Positions 52,453 through 61,516 of a stretch of DNA of 64,000 nucleotides are shown here, piece after piece. The first letter of the stretch is position 1, and each line of letters begins with the position of its first letter. Origin of the DNA: Tistlia consotensis USBA 355 (lineage in GTDB: Bacteria; Pseudomonadota; Alphaproteobacteria; Kiloniellales; DSM-21159); NCBI RefSeq assembly GCF_900177295.1, contig NZ_FWZX01000001.1, positions 434,001-498,000 on the forward strand, in the 5' to 3' direction. Position numbers and translations under genes: made by a program. The notes beneath the pieces are model-generated. The model had not been told where the DNA came from and did not search any database. It was given only the letters and a program-made list of their open reading frames with translations.

Positions 52453-52476
52453 TGCAATGCCCACGGTGGCGCCGGG

Positions 52477-53649
<1,173 letters not shown>

Positions 53650-53867
53650 GGTCTGGTCGTTCCTCCTCGTGGTTCCCCGGGCGCCCCGGCCCGCTGCTCG
53701 GATCTGCCTCTGCCGCCTGAAGGGCGGACTGTCGGGTCTTGATGTGGGCCTCCGGCCAGCGCAGGCCAACGACTTTTCGCTGCGCCGCAATAAGGCTCCG
53801 GCAGCTTAGCCCCCTGCCTTGATCTGGCGCAAGCGAGGCGGCCCGCGGCGGGCCGGCGCAGCGCCTC

Positions 53868-54992
53868 TCAGGCTTGCGCGGAGAGCCAGTCGGCGAGCGG
53901 CCGCCAGACCGCCTCGGGGGCGCCGCCGCTGACCACCATGCCGATGTGGCCGGTCGCCGGGCGGCGGATCTCGGCGCCGGGAATCGCCTCGCCGAGCGCC
54001 AGGGCCGAGGCCGGCGGCACGATGCGGTCCTGGGCCGGCACCAGCACCAGGCTCGGCAGCTCGACGGCGGCGGGCTCGACCGGCCGCCCGGCGATCCGCC
54101 AGAGGCCGCGCGCCGGCGTGTTCTCGCCGTACCAGCCGCCGAGGCACTCGCGCGCGACCGGGGCGGCCAGCGGCACGCCGTCGTTCAGCCAGTCCTCGAG
54201 GGCGACGAAGTCCTCGGCGCGCCGGCCGTCCGGATCGAGCCGGGCGAAGGCCAGGAACTTGCGCACGCCGAGTTCGGGATCGAGGCTGGCGAAGAGCGCC
54301 TGGATGGCGTCGACCGGCAGCTCGCCGAACAGGTCGAGCGCCGGCGCGCAGCCGAGCACGGCGGCACGGCCGAGCGGGCCGTGCAGCGTGCTGCCGGCAT
54401 GGAAGTCCCAGGGCGTCGCCAGCAGCGCCAGGCCGGCGAGGTCGCGCTGCCGGCGCTGGGCCAGGGCCAGGGCGAGCAGCCCGCCCATGCAGTAGCCGAG
54501 CAGCAGCGGCGCGCGCCCGCTGACCTCCAGCACGGCGTCGAGCGCGCCGTCCAGCGTGCCGGCGACGTAGTCCGTCAGGGTGAACTGGCGCCGCTCCGCG
54601 TCGGGCGCGCCCCAGTCGAGCAGCAGCGGCCGGAAGCCGGCACCGGCCAGCCAGCGCAGCAGGCTGCGGCGCTCCGACAGGTCGAGCACGTAGGCGCGGT
54701 TGATCAGGGACGGCACGACCAGCAGCGGCGGCCCGTCGCGGCGGTCTGCCGATCCGCCGGCCGCGCCGTAGTCGAGCAGCCGCGCCGGGCCGTCGGCCCA
54801 GAGCGTCGGCGGATCCGTCAGGCGGCGGCGATAGGGGTGGCGGCGGTAGCGTTCGATCGCCTCGACGAGGCTCCGGCCGCGCGCCGAGATCGCCCGGTCG
54901 AGCGCGGCGCCGAAGCGCTCAGGATCGACGTCGCCGAGGCTTTGCCGCAGCTCGGCGCTGCGCTCCGCCAGGGCCCTCGGCAGCGGACCCAC
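53868..54992 (-). CDS. phaC: Class III-like polyhydroxyalkanoate synthase PhaC
   Basis: Polymerises (R)-3-hydroxyacyl-CoA. The alpha/beta hydrolase has the PhaC lipase-like box G-Y-C-M-G-G with nucleophile Cys168, a general-base region PAQDRIVPP (Asp322) and His349 in ATGHIGMVVSG. SLINRAYVLDLSERRSLLRWL, LLLDWGAPDAERRQFTLTDYVAG and the length of about 370 residues match class III PhaC, not the class I enzyme of about 600. No ATG is available; GTG at 54992 is the best start but has no clear ribosome site, so 54992 is approximate. It overlaps the upstream phaE-like gene by 74 bases in another frame. Confidence 0.8.
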   Translation of the reverse strand: MGPLPRALAERSAELRQSLGDVDPERFGAALDRAISARGRSLVEAIERYRRHPYRRRLTDPPTLWADGPARLLDYGAAGGSADRRDGPPLLVVPSLINRAYVLDLSERRSLLRWLAGAGFRPLLLDWGAPDAERRQFTLTDYVAGTLDGALDAVLEVSGRAPLLLGYCMGGLLALALAQRRQRDLAGLALLATPWDFHAGSTLHGPLGRAAVLGCAPALDLFGELPVDAIQALFASLDPELGVRKFLAFARLDPDGRRAEDFVALEDWLNDGVPLAAPVARECLGGWYGENTPARGLWRIAGRPVEPAAVELPSLVLVPAQDRIVPPASALALGEAIPGAEIRRPATGHIGMVVSGGAPEAVWRPLADWLSAQA

Positions 54993-55440
54993 CGGCGGGC
55001 TCGCCGCCGCGTCCTGCGTCGACCTGCCGTTCGAGGGCGGCGAGCCGCCGCTCCACAGCGGCCAGGCGGCGCGCGAGGCGATCCAGGTCGCCGCCGCCAC
55101 GCTGAGATGCAGCGGCAGCGGCCGCGGCCCCTGCCTCGGCCCCTGCCTCGGCGGCACCCTCGCCTGCTCCTGCCGCGTCTGACCCGCCTTCGCCCGCACG
55201 CCCGCCCGTCCCGTCCTTCCCGTCCCTGGCCGCGCCGCCGGCGGCCGCGCGCAGCGCCTCGGCGGCCAGCGCGCCCTGCCAGGCGGTCCAGGCCGCCATC
55301 ATGCCGCCGGCGCCGCCCATCCCGGCCTCCATCAGGCGACGCAGCGCGTCGCCGAAGCCGGGATCGGCGGCGAGCGCGCTGACCTGGTCCTGCCAGAGAT
55401 CCAGGTAGCGCTGCGCCAGCTCGTCGAGGTCGTCATCCAC
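54919..55440 (-). CDS. Short PhaE-like PHA synthase partner
   Basis: A 173-residue protein from GTG 55440 (VDDDLDELAQ). Residues about 1-65 are helical with aromatic-rich motifs (YLDLWQDQV, MAAWTAWQGAL) reminiscent of PhaE or phasin-like proteins. Then comes an Ala/Gly/Glu low-complexity linker (about 65-115, partly coded by a tandem 12-bp repeat near 55128-55151), a short coiled coil (about 119-140), and a basic Ala/Lys/Arg tail ending PRRRRS. It directly precedes and overlaps phaC. Classical PhaE has about 350 residues, so this is a short form. The PhaE assignment rests on context plus weak resemblance. Confidence 0.6.
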   Translation of the reverse strand: MDDDLDELAQRYLDLWQDQVSALAADPGFGDALRRLMEAGMGGAGGMMAAWTAWQGALAAEALRAAAGGAARDGKDGTGGRAGEGGSDAAGAGEGAAEAGAEAGAAAAAAASQRGGGDLDRLARRLAAVERRLAALERQVDAGRGGEPAGGSAAEGPGGAQRRAAAKPRRRRS

Positions 55441-55484
55441 GGCGGCGACTATAGGCCGCGCCCCCGAGGCCGGCCAAGTCCCGC

Positions 55485-55559
55485 CATGCTGCACTCATGC
55501 TGCGCACAATGGCCGCCGCAGCGCTATCGTTGACAGCGAAGAATGCAGCGCAGCATTAT
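55485..55559 (+). promoter_or_regulatory. Repeated ATGCTGC/GCAGCAT motifs, candidate PhaR operator
   Basis: CATGCTGC occurs at 55485 and again at 55496, and the complementary GCGCAGCAT at 55548-55556 overlaps the predicted phaR -10. PhaR proteins of several alphaproteobacteria are known to bind TGC/GCA-rich elements in phaR and phasin promoters. The motifs lie between the divergent phaE-like gene and phaR. Confidence 0.45.
55530..55559 (+). promoter_or_regulatory. Sigma-70-type promoter of phaR
   Basis: A consensus TTGACA (55530-55535) is followed after 18 bases by CATTAT (55554-55559). Transcription would start near 55566, about 34 bases before the phaR GTG at 55600. Confidence 0.6.
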
Positions 55560-55599
55560 CGCGGTTCCAGGGGTCGCCCTGCCGCGCGAGGACCAAGTA

Positions 55600-56217
55600 G
55601 TGGCCGTAAAGAACGGAACGGGCGGCGAACAGGCCGCCATCACGATCAAGAAATACGCCAACCGCCGGCTCTACAATACGGCGACCAGCAGCTACGTGAC
55701 GCTGGACCATCTCTGCCAGATGGTGAAGGACGGGGTCGAGTTCGTCGTCTACGACGCTAAGACCGGCGACGACATCACGCGCCAGGTCCTGACCCAGATC
55801 ATCGTCGAGGAGGAGGCCAAGGGCGAGAACCTGCTGCCGATCTCGTTCCTGCGCCAGCTGATCTCCTTCTACGGCCACGGCCTGCAGTGGATGGTGCCGA
55901 GCTATCTCGACCACATGATGAACGGCTTCGCCGAGAACCAGGAGAAGATGGCCAAGGCGATGCAGGACACGATGGGCGGCGTGTTCGGCTTCGGCAACTT
56001 CGAGGAGCTCGGCAAGCAGAACATGCAGCTGCTCGAACGCACCATGCGCATGTTCACGCCCTTCGGCGGCGCCCAGGGCAAGGGCGCCGAGCCCGGCAAG
56101 GCCGGCGAGGCGCCGACGCCGGCGGCCAGCGCCGAGGCCCAGCTCGAGAACCTGAAGCGCCAGGTCGACCTGCTGCAGAGCCAGCTCGAGACCCTGTCCC
56201 GCAAGGACAAGGACTAG
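55600..56217 (+). CDS. phaR: Polyhydroxyalkanoate synthesis repressor PhaR
   Basis: DNA-binding regulator that senses PHA and represses phasin and other PHA genes. The 205-residue protein has the N-terminal PHB/PHA accumulation DNA-binding domain (AITIKKYANRRLYNTATSSYVTLDHLCQMV), two PHB-accumulation repeats (DDITRQVLTQIIVEEE, LLPISFLRQLISFYG) and a C-terminal coiled coil (about 180-203). The start is taken as GTG 55600 because GAGGA lies 9 bases upstream; the frame is open to 55543. It is divergent from the phaE-phaC pair. Confidence 0.93.
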   Translation: MAVKNGTGGEQAAITIKKYANRRLYNTATSSYVTLDHLCQMVKDGVEFVVYDAKTGDDITRQVLTQIIVEEEAKGENLLPISFLRQLISFYGHGLQWMVPSYLDHMMNGFAENQEKMAKAMQDTMGGVFGFGNFEELGKQNMQLLERTMRMFTPFGGAQGKGAEPGKAGEAPTPAASAEAQLENLKRQVDLLQSQLETLSRKDKD

Positions 56218-56283
56218 CCGCTCGCGGCCGCCACTGGCCGACCGCATCCGGAAGGAAGGAAAGGCCGCGCCGCGGCGTCGGGC

Positions 56284-58035
56284 TCAGCCGGCGACGATGC
56301 TGGGCGAGCCTGCGAGGCCGTCGGGCCGGGCGCGACGCGCCGTCGCGACGCCGGGGGCGGCTCGCCAGGGCGGCAGCATCTCCGGCCGCCCGAAGTGGTA
56401 GCCCTGCAGCAAGTCGACGCCCTCGTCGGCCAGGAACTCCGCCTCCTCGGCGGTCTCCACGCACTCGGCGACCGTACGCAGGTTGAAGGCCTTCGCCAGG
56501 CTCAGCAGGTTGCGCACGAACAGCTGGTTCTGCGGCGAGTCGAGCACGCCGCGCACGAAGGAGCCGTCGATCTTGACGATGTCGACGGTCAGCGCCTTGA
56601 GGTGCCGGAAGGTGGTGTAGCCGGCGCCGAAATCGTCGATCGCGACCTGGCAGCCGAGCTCCCGCACCGCCTGGACGAAGCGTGCGGTGTCCTCGACGTC
56701 GTGCAGCGCGGCGGTCTCGGTGATCTCGACGATCAGCCGGCGGGCGAGGTCCGAGCGGCCGCGCAGGCGGGCGTTGAGCGCGCGCAGCCAGGAGCGGTCG
56801 GCGGCGGTCAGGCCCGAGATGTTGATGCCGAGACGGACGTCCTCGACCGCGGTCAGCTCCTCGAGCGCGAGGTCGAGCACGTAGCGGTCGATCGCGCGCA
56901 TCAGGCCCAGCTGCTCGACGACCGGGATGAAGCTCGCGGCCGGCACCAGGCGGCCGTCGGTCGCCCTCATGCGCACCAGGCATTCGTAGTAGTCGACCGA
57001 TCCGCCGTCGGCGGCGACGATCGGCTGGAAGGCCAGCTGCAGGCGGCCCTCCTTGAGGGCCGTCTTGACCTGCTCGCCGATCTCCATGGCGTCCCGGAAG
57101 CCGCGCTCCTGCTCCTCGGTCAGCTCGTAGAGCGCCGCGCAGTCGCGGCCCGCCGTCTTGGCCTTGAGCAGCGCGCCCTCAGCGCGGGCGATGGCGTCGA
57201 GCGCGGTGTGCGCCTGCCCGGGGAACAGCAGGATGCCGGTCGAGACCGAGACGTGGATCGGCCCGGCCGCGGTGTCGACGGCGCTGCGCCGCACGACGGT
57301 GAGGATGCGCTCGGCGGTGTGCAGCGCCTCGGCCGCGGTGCAGCCGTTGAGCACGACGCCGAAGCGGTCCCCGCCGAGCCGTCCGACGACGTCGTTGGTG
57401 CGCAGGCAGCGGTCGAGGCGCCGGCCGATCTCGACCAGCACGCCGTCGCCGAGCTCGGAGCCGTAGGCGCGGTTGATCCGGTCGAGCGAATCGATGCCGA
57501 CCGCAAGGAAGGCGCCGGAGCGTCGCGCGCGCAGGGCGTCGGCCAGGGCGTACTCCAGGGCCTCGCGCAGGCGCAGCTTGTTGAAATGGCCGGTCAGCTC
57601 GTCGAAGTTCGCCAGGTACTCCAGCCGCGCCTCGTTGAGCTTGCGCCGGGTGATCCGGCGCAGGGTGCCGTGCACCCGCAGCGGCTCGCCGGTGCCGTCG
57701 CGCTCGACCTGGCCGCGGTCGTGGACCCAGTTGAACTCGCCGCTGTCGGCGCGCACGCGGTACTCGACATCGTAGTCGTCGCCGCCGGCGAAATGCTCGG
57801 CCAGAACGCGACTGCGGCGCGACTGGTCCTCGGCGTTGATGCGCTCGGCGAAGGACTTGCCGTCGAGCGGCGTCCGGCGCCTGGCGCGACCGAACAGCTG
57901 CTCGGTCTCGCCGCCCCAGGCGATGCGGTCGGTCGCGAGGTCCCATTGGTAGACGAGATCGCCGGCCGCGGTCACAGCCGCACGCCAGAGACCTTCCGTC
58001 TCCTCCCCTCGCACCGTCGCTTCCACAGGCGGCAA
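56284..58035 (-). CDS. PAS-GGDEF-EAL signalling protein with altered GGDEF and EAL motifs
   Basis: Cyclic-di-GMP signalling protein of about 583 residues: a PAS domain (about 10-130, LVYQWDLATDRIAWGGETEQLFGR to VHGTLRRITRR), a GGDEF domain (about 145-310) and an EAL domain (about 320-560). The cyclase motif reads G-G-D-R-F, so cyclase activity is doubtful. The EAL signature reads E-C-L, with the catalytic Glu kept, together with DDFGAGYTTF, VKIDGSFV and ECVET, so phosphodiesterase activity is plausible. No membrane segment is seen. No ATG is available near the PAS domain; TTG 58035 with AGGAG 10 bases upstream is the best start, GTG 58026 an alternative. Confidence 0.85.
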   Translation of the reverse strand: MPPVEATVRGEETEGLWRAAVTAAGDLVYQWDLATDRIAWGGETEQLFGRARRRTPLDGKSFAERINAEDQSRRSRVLAEHFAGGDDYDVEYRVRADSGEFNWVHDRGQVERDGTGEPLRVHGTLRRITRRKLNEARLEYLANFDELTGHFNKLRLREALEYALADALRARRSGAFLAVGIDSLDRINRAYGSELGDGVLVEIGRRLDRCLRTNDVVGRLGGDRFGVVLNGCTAAEALHTAERILTVVRRSAVDTAAGPIHVSVSTGILLFPGQAHTALDAIARAEGALLKAKTAGRDCAALYELTEEQERGFRDAMEIGEQVKTALKEGRLQLAFQPIVAADGGSVDYYECLVRMRATDGRLVPAASFIPVVEQLGLMRAIDRYVLDLALEELTAVEDVRLGINISGLTAADRSWLRALNARLRGRSDLARRLIVEITETAALHDVEDTARFVQAVRELGCQVAIDDFGAGYTTFRHLKALTVDIVKIDGSFVRGVLDSPQNQLFVRNLLSLAKAFNLRTVAECVETAEEAEFLADEGVDLLQGYHFGRPEMLPPWRAAPGVATARRARPDGLAGSPSIVAG

Positions 58036-58325
58036 GATTGCTGGACTCCTACCTGGCACGGCCGTCCGACCGGTCGTCGAGCGCACGTCCTGGCGCGACG
58101 CGATCAGGCGATCCCAGCGGCAGGATCGGTCGCAAGCCCTTAAAAATCGATGAAAGCAGCCGCGGCGAATCCAATGGGATTCACACGACAAACGTTGAGC
58201 GGGCCGAAGATGCAGGAAGTCTTAATCACTATGGTTAACAAGTCGTTTTGTCGCGCATTTGAGCTTGTTTTGGCACGAAAGGCTCCCTATGGTCTTGTGG
58301 TGAGGGCGATACCGTCCCTCCCAGC
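58036..58325. other. AT-rich divergent intergenic region
   Basis: About 290 bases between the GGDEF-EAL gene and the small gene at 58326. The part from 58136 to 58300 is strikingly AT-rich for this genome, with AAAAATCGATGAAA, TTAATCACTATGGTTAACAAG and TTGTTTTGGCACG stretches, as expected for promoters in both directions. I see no RNA gene or convincing paired -35/-10 set. Confidence 0.5.
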
Positions 58326-58691
58326 GTGGCGATTGATGATCTTCCGGTGACCAGCGTTCCGCCAGTCTCGGTTCCAGCCAGCGGTGTGTCGGCACGCCCG
58401 ACCGCCGGCTTCGTCGATTCCCCGCGCCGCCGCCTCGTCGAAGGCCCCCAGGCGCCCCGCGACCAGAGGCCGGAGGACAGCCGGCGCGAGCAGCGCGACG
58501 GACGGTCGGCGCCGCCGACCACCCAGGCGGTCCTGACCCTGCTGCCGTCCGACGCGGCGCCGTCGCGGCGCGCCGCCGACGCCGGCAGCCTGCGGACGCC
58601 GCAGCAGGAGGCCAGCGAGGCCTATCGCAAGGCCGGCGCGGAGCCGCCGCGCTACGGCGAGGAGCCGCGGATCTTCTCGGTTACCGCCTGA
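58326..58691 (+). CDS. Small disordered hypothetical protein
   Basis: A 121-residue protein, unrecognised, rich in Pro, Arg, Ala, Ser and Glu, with no signal peptide, membrane helix or domain, probably disordered. It ends with a more ordered-looking EASEAYRKAGAEPPRYGEEPRIFSVTA. The start is GTG and there is no clear ribosome site. Third codon positions are GC-rich in the pattern of real genes and an AT-rich promoter-like region precedes it, which is why I list it. Confidence 0.45.
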   Translation: MAIDDLPVTSVPPVSVPASGVSARPTAGFVDSPRRRLVEGPQAPRDQRPEDSRREQRDGRSAPPTTQAVLTLLPSDAAPSRRAADAGSLRTPQQEASEAYRKAGAEPPRYGEEPRIFSVTA

Positions 58692-58793
58692 TCCGCCTCC
58701 GCCTTCGGGCAGCTCCCGTCCCCTCCCGGCAGCGTGACGACGCGGGTGTGGCACCGGCGGTTGGCCGCTGCTAGCCTTGCCGCCCGTTCCTCT

Positions 58794-58843
58794 GGATCAT
58801 GGCGGCCCGGGATCGAGTCGATCCGAAACCTGGACCATGATCC
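58794..58843. promoter_or_regulatory. Nested inverted repeats upstream of the acyl-CoA ligase gene
   Basis: Outer arms GGATCATGG (58794-58802) and CCATGATCC (58835-58843) are perfect 9-bp complements. Between them lies a separate perfect palindrome GGATCGA-G-TCGATCC (58810-58824). The set lies 88-138 bases before the ligase ATG and looks like a compound operator or a cruciform-forming site. Confidence 0.45.
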
Positions 58844-58931
58844 GTTCCAATGTCCCAGGGGGCGATCCGCCGGTCGCATCGCCGCGACGCGACGGGCTCG
58901 CGCTCCAGCCAGTGCCGGGAAACGAGGCCGC

Positions 58932-60458
58932 ATGACCGACTTACGCGAGGCCGAGAGCCTCTCCGCCCTGATCGCCGCCGGCAACGGCGACGCCCCCGCG
59001 CTGCTCGCCCCGGACCGGCCGCCGACCACCCGGGCCGGGCTCGCCCGCCAGATCGAGCGGATCGGCGGCGCGCTGGCGGCCCGGGGCATCGGCGCCGGCG
59101 ACCGGGTCGCGATCGTGCTGGCCAACGGCCCCGAGATGGCCGCCGCCTTCCTCGGCGTCGCGGCGCACGCCACGGCGGCGCCGCTCAATCCGGCCTACCG
59201 GGCCGAGGAGTTCGCCTTCTATCTCGACGACCTCGGCGCCAAGGCGATCATCCTGGCTGAAGGCGTCGACAGCCCGGTGCGCGCCGTCGCCGCCGAGCGC
59301 GGCCTGCCGCTGCTTGAGCTGAGCGTGCCCGAAGGCGCCGCGGCCGGGGTCTTCGACCTGCCGGGCATGGCGGAGGCCGCCGCCGCCCGGCCCTCGGGCG
59401 CCGACGACGAGGCCCTGGTGCTGCACACCTCCGGCACGACCTCCCGGCCCAAGGTCGTGCCGCTGCTCCAGCGCAACCTGCTGGCCTCGGCCCGGCACAT
59501 CGGCGACGCCCTGTGGCTGGGCCCCGCCGACCGCTGCCTCAACGTCATGCCGCTGTTCCACATCCACGGGCTGATCGCCGCGGTGCTGTCGTCGCTCGGC
59601 GCCGGCGGCAGCGTGGTCTGCACGCCCGGCTTCAACGCCCTGAGGTTCATGGCCTGGCTCGGCGAGTCGGGGGCGACCTGGTACACCGCGGTGCCGACCA
59701 TGCACCAGGCGATCCTGTCGCGCGCCGAGCGCCAGCCCGAGGCCGCGCGCGGCGCCGGCCTGCGCTTCGTCCGTTCCTCCTCCTCCTCGCTGCCGCCGCA
59801 GGTCATGCTGGCCCTGGAGGAGACCTTCGGCTGCCCGGTCATCGAGTCCTACGGCATGACCGAGGCGGCGCACCAGATGACCAGCAACCAGCTGCCGCCC
59901 GGCCAGCGCAAGCCCGGCACCGTCGGCGTGCCCTCCGGCCCGCAGGTGCGGGTCGTCGACGAGGCCTGGGAGAGCGTGCCGACCGGCGCGGTCGGCGAGG
60001 TCGTGATCAAGGGGCCCAACGTGACGCCGGGCTACGAGGCCAACCCCAAGGCCAACGCCGAATCGTTCCGCGACGGCTGGTTCCGCACCGGCGACCAGGG
60101 CACCTTCGATGCCGACGGCTTCCTGACCATCACCGGCCGGCTCAAGGAGATCATCAACCGCGGCGGCGAGAAGATCAGCCCGCGCGAGGTCGACGAGGTG
60201 CTGCTCGACCACCCGGCCGTCGGCCAGGCGGTGACCTTCGCCCTGCCGCACCCGAAGCTGGGCGAGGAGGTCGCTGCCGCCATCGTCCTGAAGGAGGGCC
60301 AGAGCGCCGACGAGCGCGCCCTCAGGGACTTCGCGGCGACCCGCCTCGCGGACTTCAAGGTGCCGCGCAAGTGGGTCTTCCTCGAGGAGATCCCGAAGGG
60401 CGCGACCGGCAAGCTGCAGCGCATCGGCCTCGCCAAGCAGCTGGGTCTCGCGGAGTAG
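58932..60458 (+). CDS. AMP-forming acyl-CoA ligase, oxalyl-CoA synthetase (AAE3)-like
   Basis: Activates a carboxylic acid to its CoA thioester via an acyl-adenylate, 508 residues. The P-loop motif LHTSGTTSRPKVVPL, MPLFHIHGL, the ESYGMTEAAHQM motif, GWFRTGDQG, the hinge GRLKEIINRGGEKISPREVDE and the catalytic Lys in KGATGKLQRIGL are all present. The TSGTTSRPK form and FHIHGL resemble the plant/yeast AAE3/Pcs60 oxalyl-CoA synthetases, but the substrate cannot be set from sequence. The ATG at 58932 fits family length. It is followed after 25 bases by a ketopantoate reductase-like gene. Confidence 0.9.
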   Translation: MTDLREAESLSALIAAGNGDAPALLAPDRPPTTRAGLARQIERIGGALAARGIGAGDRVAIVLANGPEMAAAFLGVAAHATAAPLNPAYRAEEFAFYLDDLGAKAIILAEGVDSPVRAVAAERGLPLLELSVPEGAAAGVFDLPGMAEAAAARPSGADDEALVLHTSGTTSRPKVVPLLQRNLLASARHIGDALWLGPADRCLNVMPLFHIHGLIAAVLSSLGAGGSVVCTPGFNALRFMAWLGESGATWYTAVPTMHQAILSRAERQPEAARGAGLRFVRSSSSSLPPQVMLALEETFGCPVIESYGMTEAAHQMTSNQLPPGQRKPGTVGVPSGPQVRVVDEAWESVPTGAVGEVVIKGPNVTPGYEANPKANAESFRDGWFRTGDQGTFDADGFLTITGRLKEIINRGGEKISPREVDEVLLDHPAVGQAVTFALPHPKLGEEVAAAIVLKEGQSADERALRDFAATRLADFKVPRKWVFLEEIPKGATGKLQRIGLAKQLGLAE

Positions 60459-60483
60459 GGCGGCGGACGAGGGATTGGGCGGC

Positions 60484-61470
60484 ATGAAGGTCTGCATCTA
60501 CGGCGCCGGCGCGATCGGCGGCTATCTGGGCGTCCTGCTGGCCGAGGCCGGCGCCGAGGTCACGCTGATCGCGCGCGGCCCGCACCTGGCGGCGATGCGC
60601 GAGAAGGGCCTGACCCTGGAGATCGACGGCGGCGTCAGGACCGCGCGGGTCAGCGCGACCGACAGGCCTGCCGAGGCCGGCCCCCAGGACTACGTCGTCG
60701 TCACCCTGAAGGCGCCCTCGCTGCCCCAGGTCGCCGAGGACCTGCAGCCGCTGCTCGGCCCCTCGACGGCGGTGGTGACGGCGCAGAACGGGATTCCCTG
60801 GTGGTACTTCCACGCCCACGGCGGGCCCTACGACGGCCGGCCGCTCGAGCGGGTCGACCCCGGCGGCAGGCTGTGGCGGCTGATCCCGCCGGAGCGCTGC
60901 ATCGGCTGCGTCGTCTATCCGGCGACCGAGCTGGTCGAGCCCGCCCGCATCCGCCACACCTACGGCAACCGCTTCATGCTCGGCGAGCCAGACGGCAGCC
61001 GCTCCGAGCGGGTCTCGGCCCTGTCCAGGCTGATGCTCGCCGCCGGCCTCAAGGCGCCGGTGCGTCCGCGCATCCGCGACGACATCTGGTTCAAGCTGTG
61101 GGGCAACCTCTCCTTCAACCCGGTCTCGGCGCTGACCGGCGGCACCCTGGAGCAGATCGCCGGCGATCCGGCGACGCGGGCGGTCGTGCGGGCCATGATG
61201 GTCGAGGGCCAGGCGGTCGCCGAGGCGCTCGGGGTCCGCTTCTCCCTGGACGTCGACAAGCGCATCGAGGGGGCCGCCGAGGTCGGCGCGCACAAGACCT
61301 CGATGCTGCAGGACCTCGAGCGCGGCCGGGCCATGGAGATCGACGCCCTGGTCGGCGTCGTCGCCGAGCTCGGCGCCCTGGTCGGCGTCGAAACGCCGAC
61401 CGTCGACTGCGTTCTCGCCCTGGTAGAGCAACGGGCGGCGCTCGCCGGCTGCTACAGCCGACCGGCATAG
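60484..61470 (+). CDS. 2-dehydropantoate 2-reductase (PanE/ApbA family)
   Basis: NADPH-dependent reductase family, 328 residues. The Rossmann motif MKVCIYGAGAIGGYLGVLLAEAG starts the protein, VVTLKAPSLPQV and TAQNGIPWWYF follow, and the C-terminal helical domain contains KLWGNLSFNPVSALTGG and HKTSMLQDLERGRAMEIDALVG with the conserved catalytic Lys and Glu/Asp region. It may make pantoate for CoA synthesis, but many paralogues reduce other 2-keto acids. Its pairing with an acyl-CoA ligase rather than pan genes makes a different substrate possible. Confidence 0.88.
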   Translation: MKVCIYGAGAIGGYLGVLLAEAGAEVTLIARGPHLAAMREKGLTLEIDGGVRTARVSATDRPAEAGPQDYVVVTLKAPSLPQVAEDLQPLLGPSTAVVTAQNGIPWWYFHAHGGPYDGRPLERVDPGGRLWRLIPPERCIGCVVYPATELVEPARIRHTYGNRFMLGEPDGSRSERVSALSRLMLAAGLKAPVRPRIRDDIWFKLWGNLSFNPVSALTGGTLEQIAGDPATRAVVRAMMVEGQAVAEALGVRFSLDVDKRIEGAAEVGAHKTSMLQDLERGRAMEIDALVGVVAELGALVGVETPTVDCVLALVEQRAALAGCYSRPA

Positions 61471-61497
61471 AGTCCGGCCGCCGAGTCTCATAGGATT

Positions 61498-61516
61498 GAG
61501 TATTATTATCATTCGC
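61498..61516. promoter_or_regulatory. Fur-box-like sequence downstream of the reductase, upstream of the XRE gene
   Basis: Read on the minus strand, GCGAATGATAATAATACTC matches the classical 19-bp Fur consensus (GATAATGATAATCATTATC) at 14 of 19 positions by my count. It lies in a 243-base AT-rich gap, about 200 bases before the XRE gene. No iron gene is adjacent, so target and function are uncertain. Confidence 0.4.

Noticed and set aside
53820-53867. Hairpin after phaC as intrinsic terminator
   Set aside because: Stems such as GGCCC/GGGCC exist, but there is no T-run and the pairing is short; at this GC content it is not distinctive.
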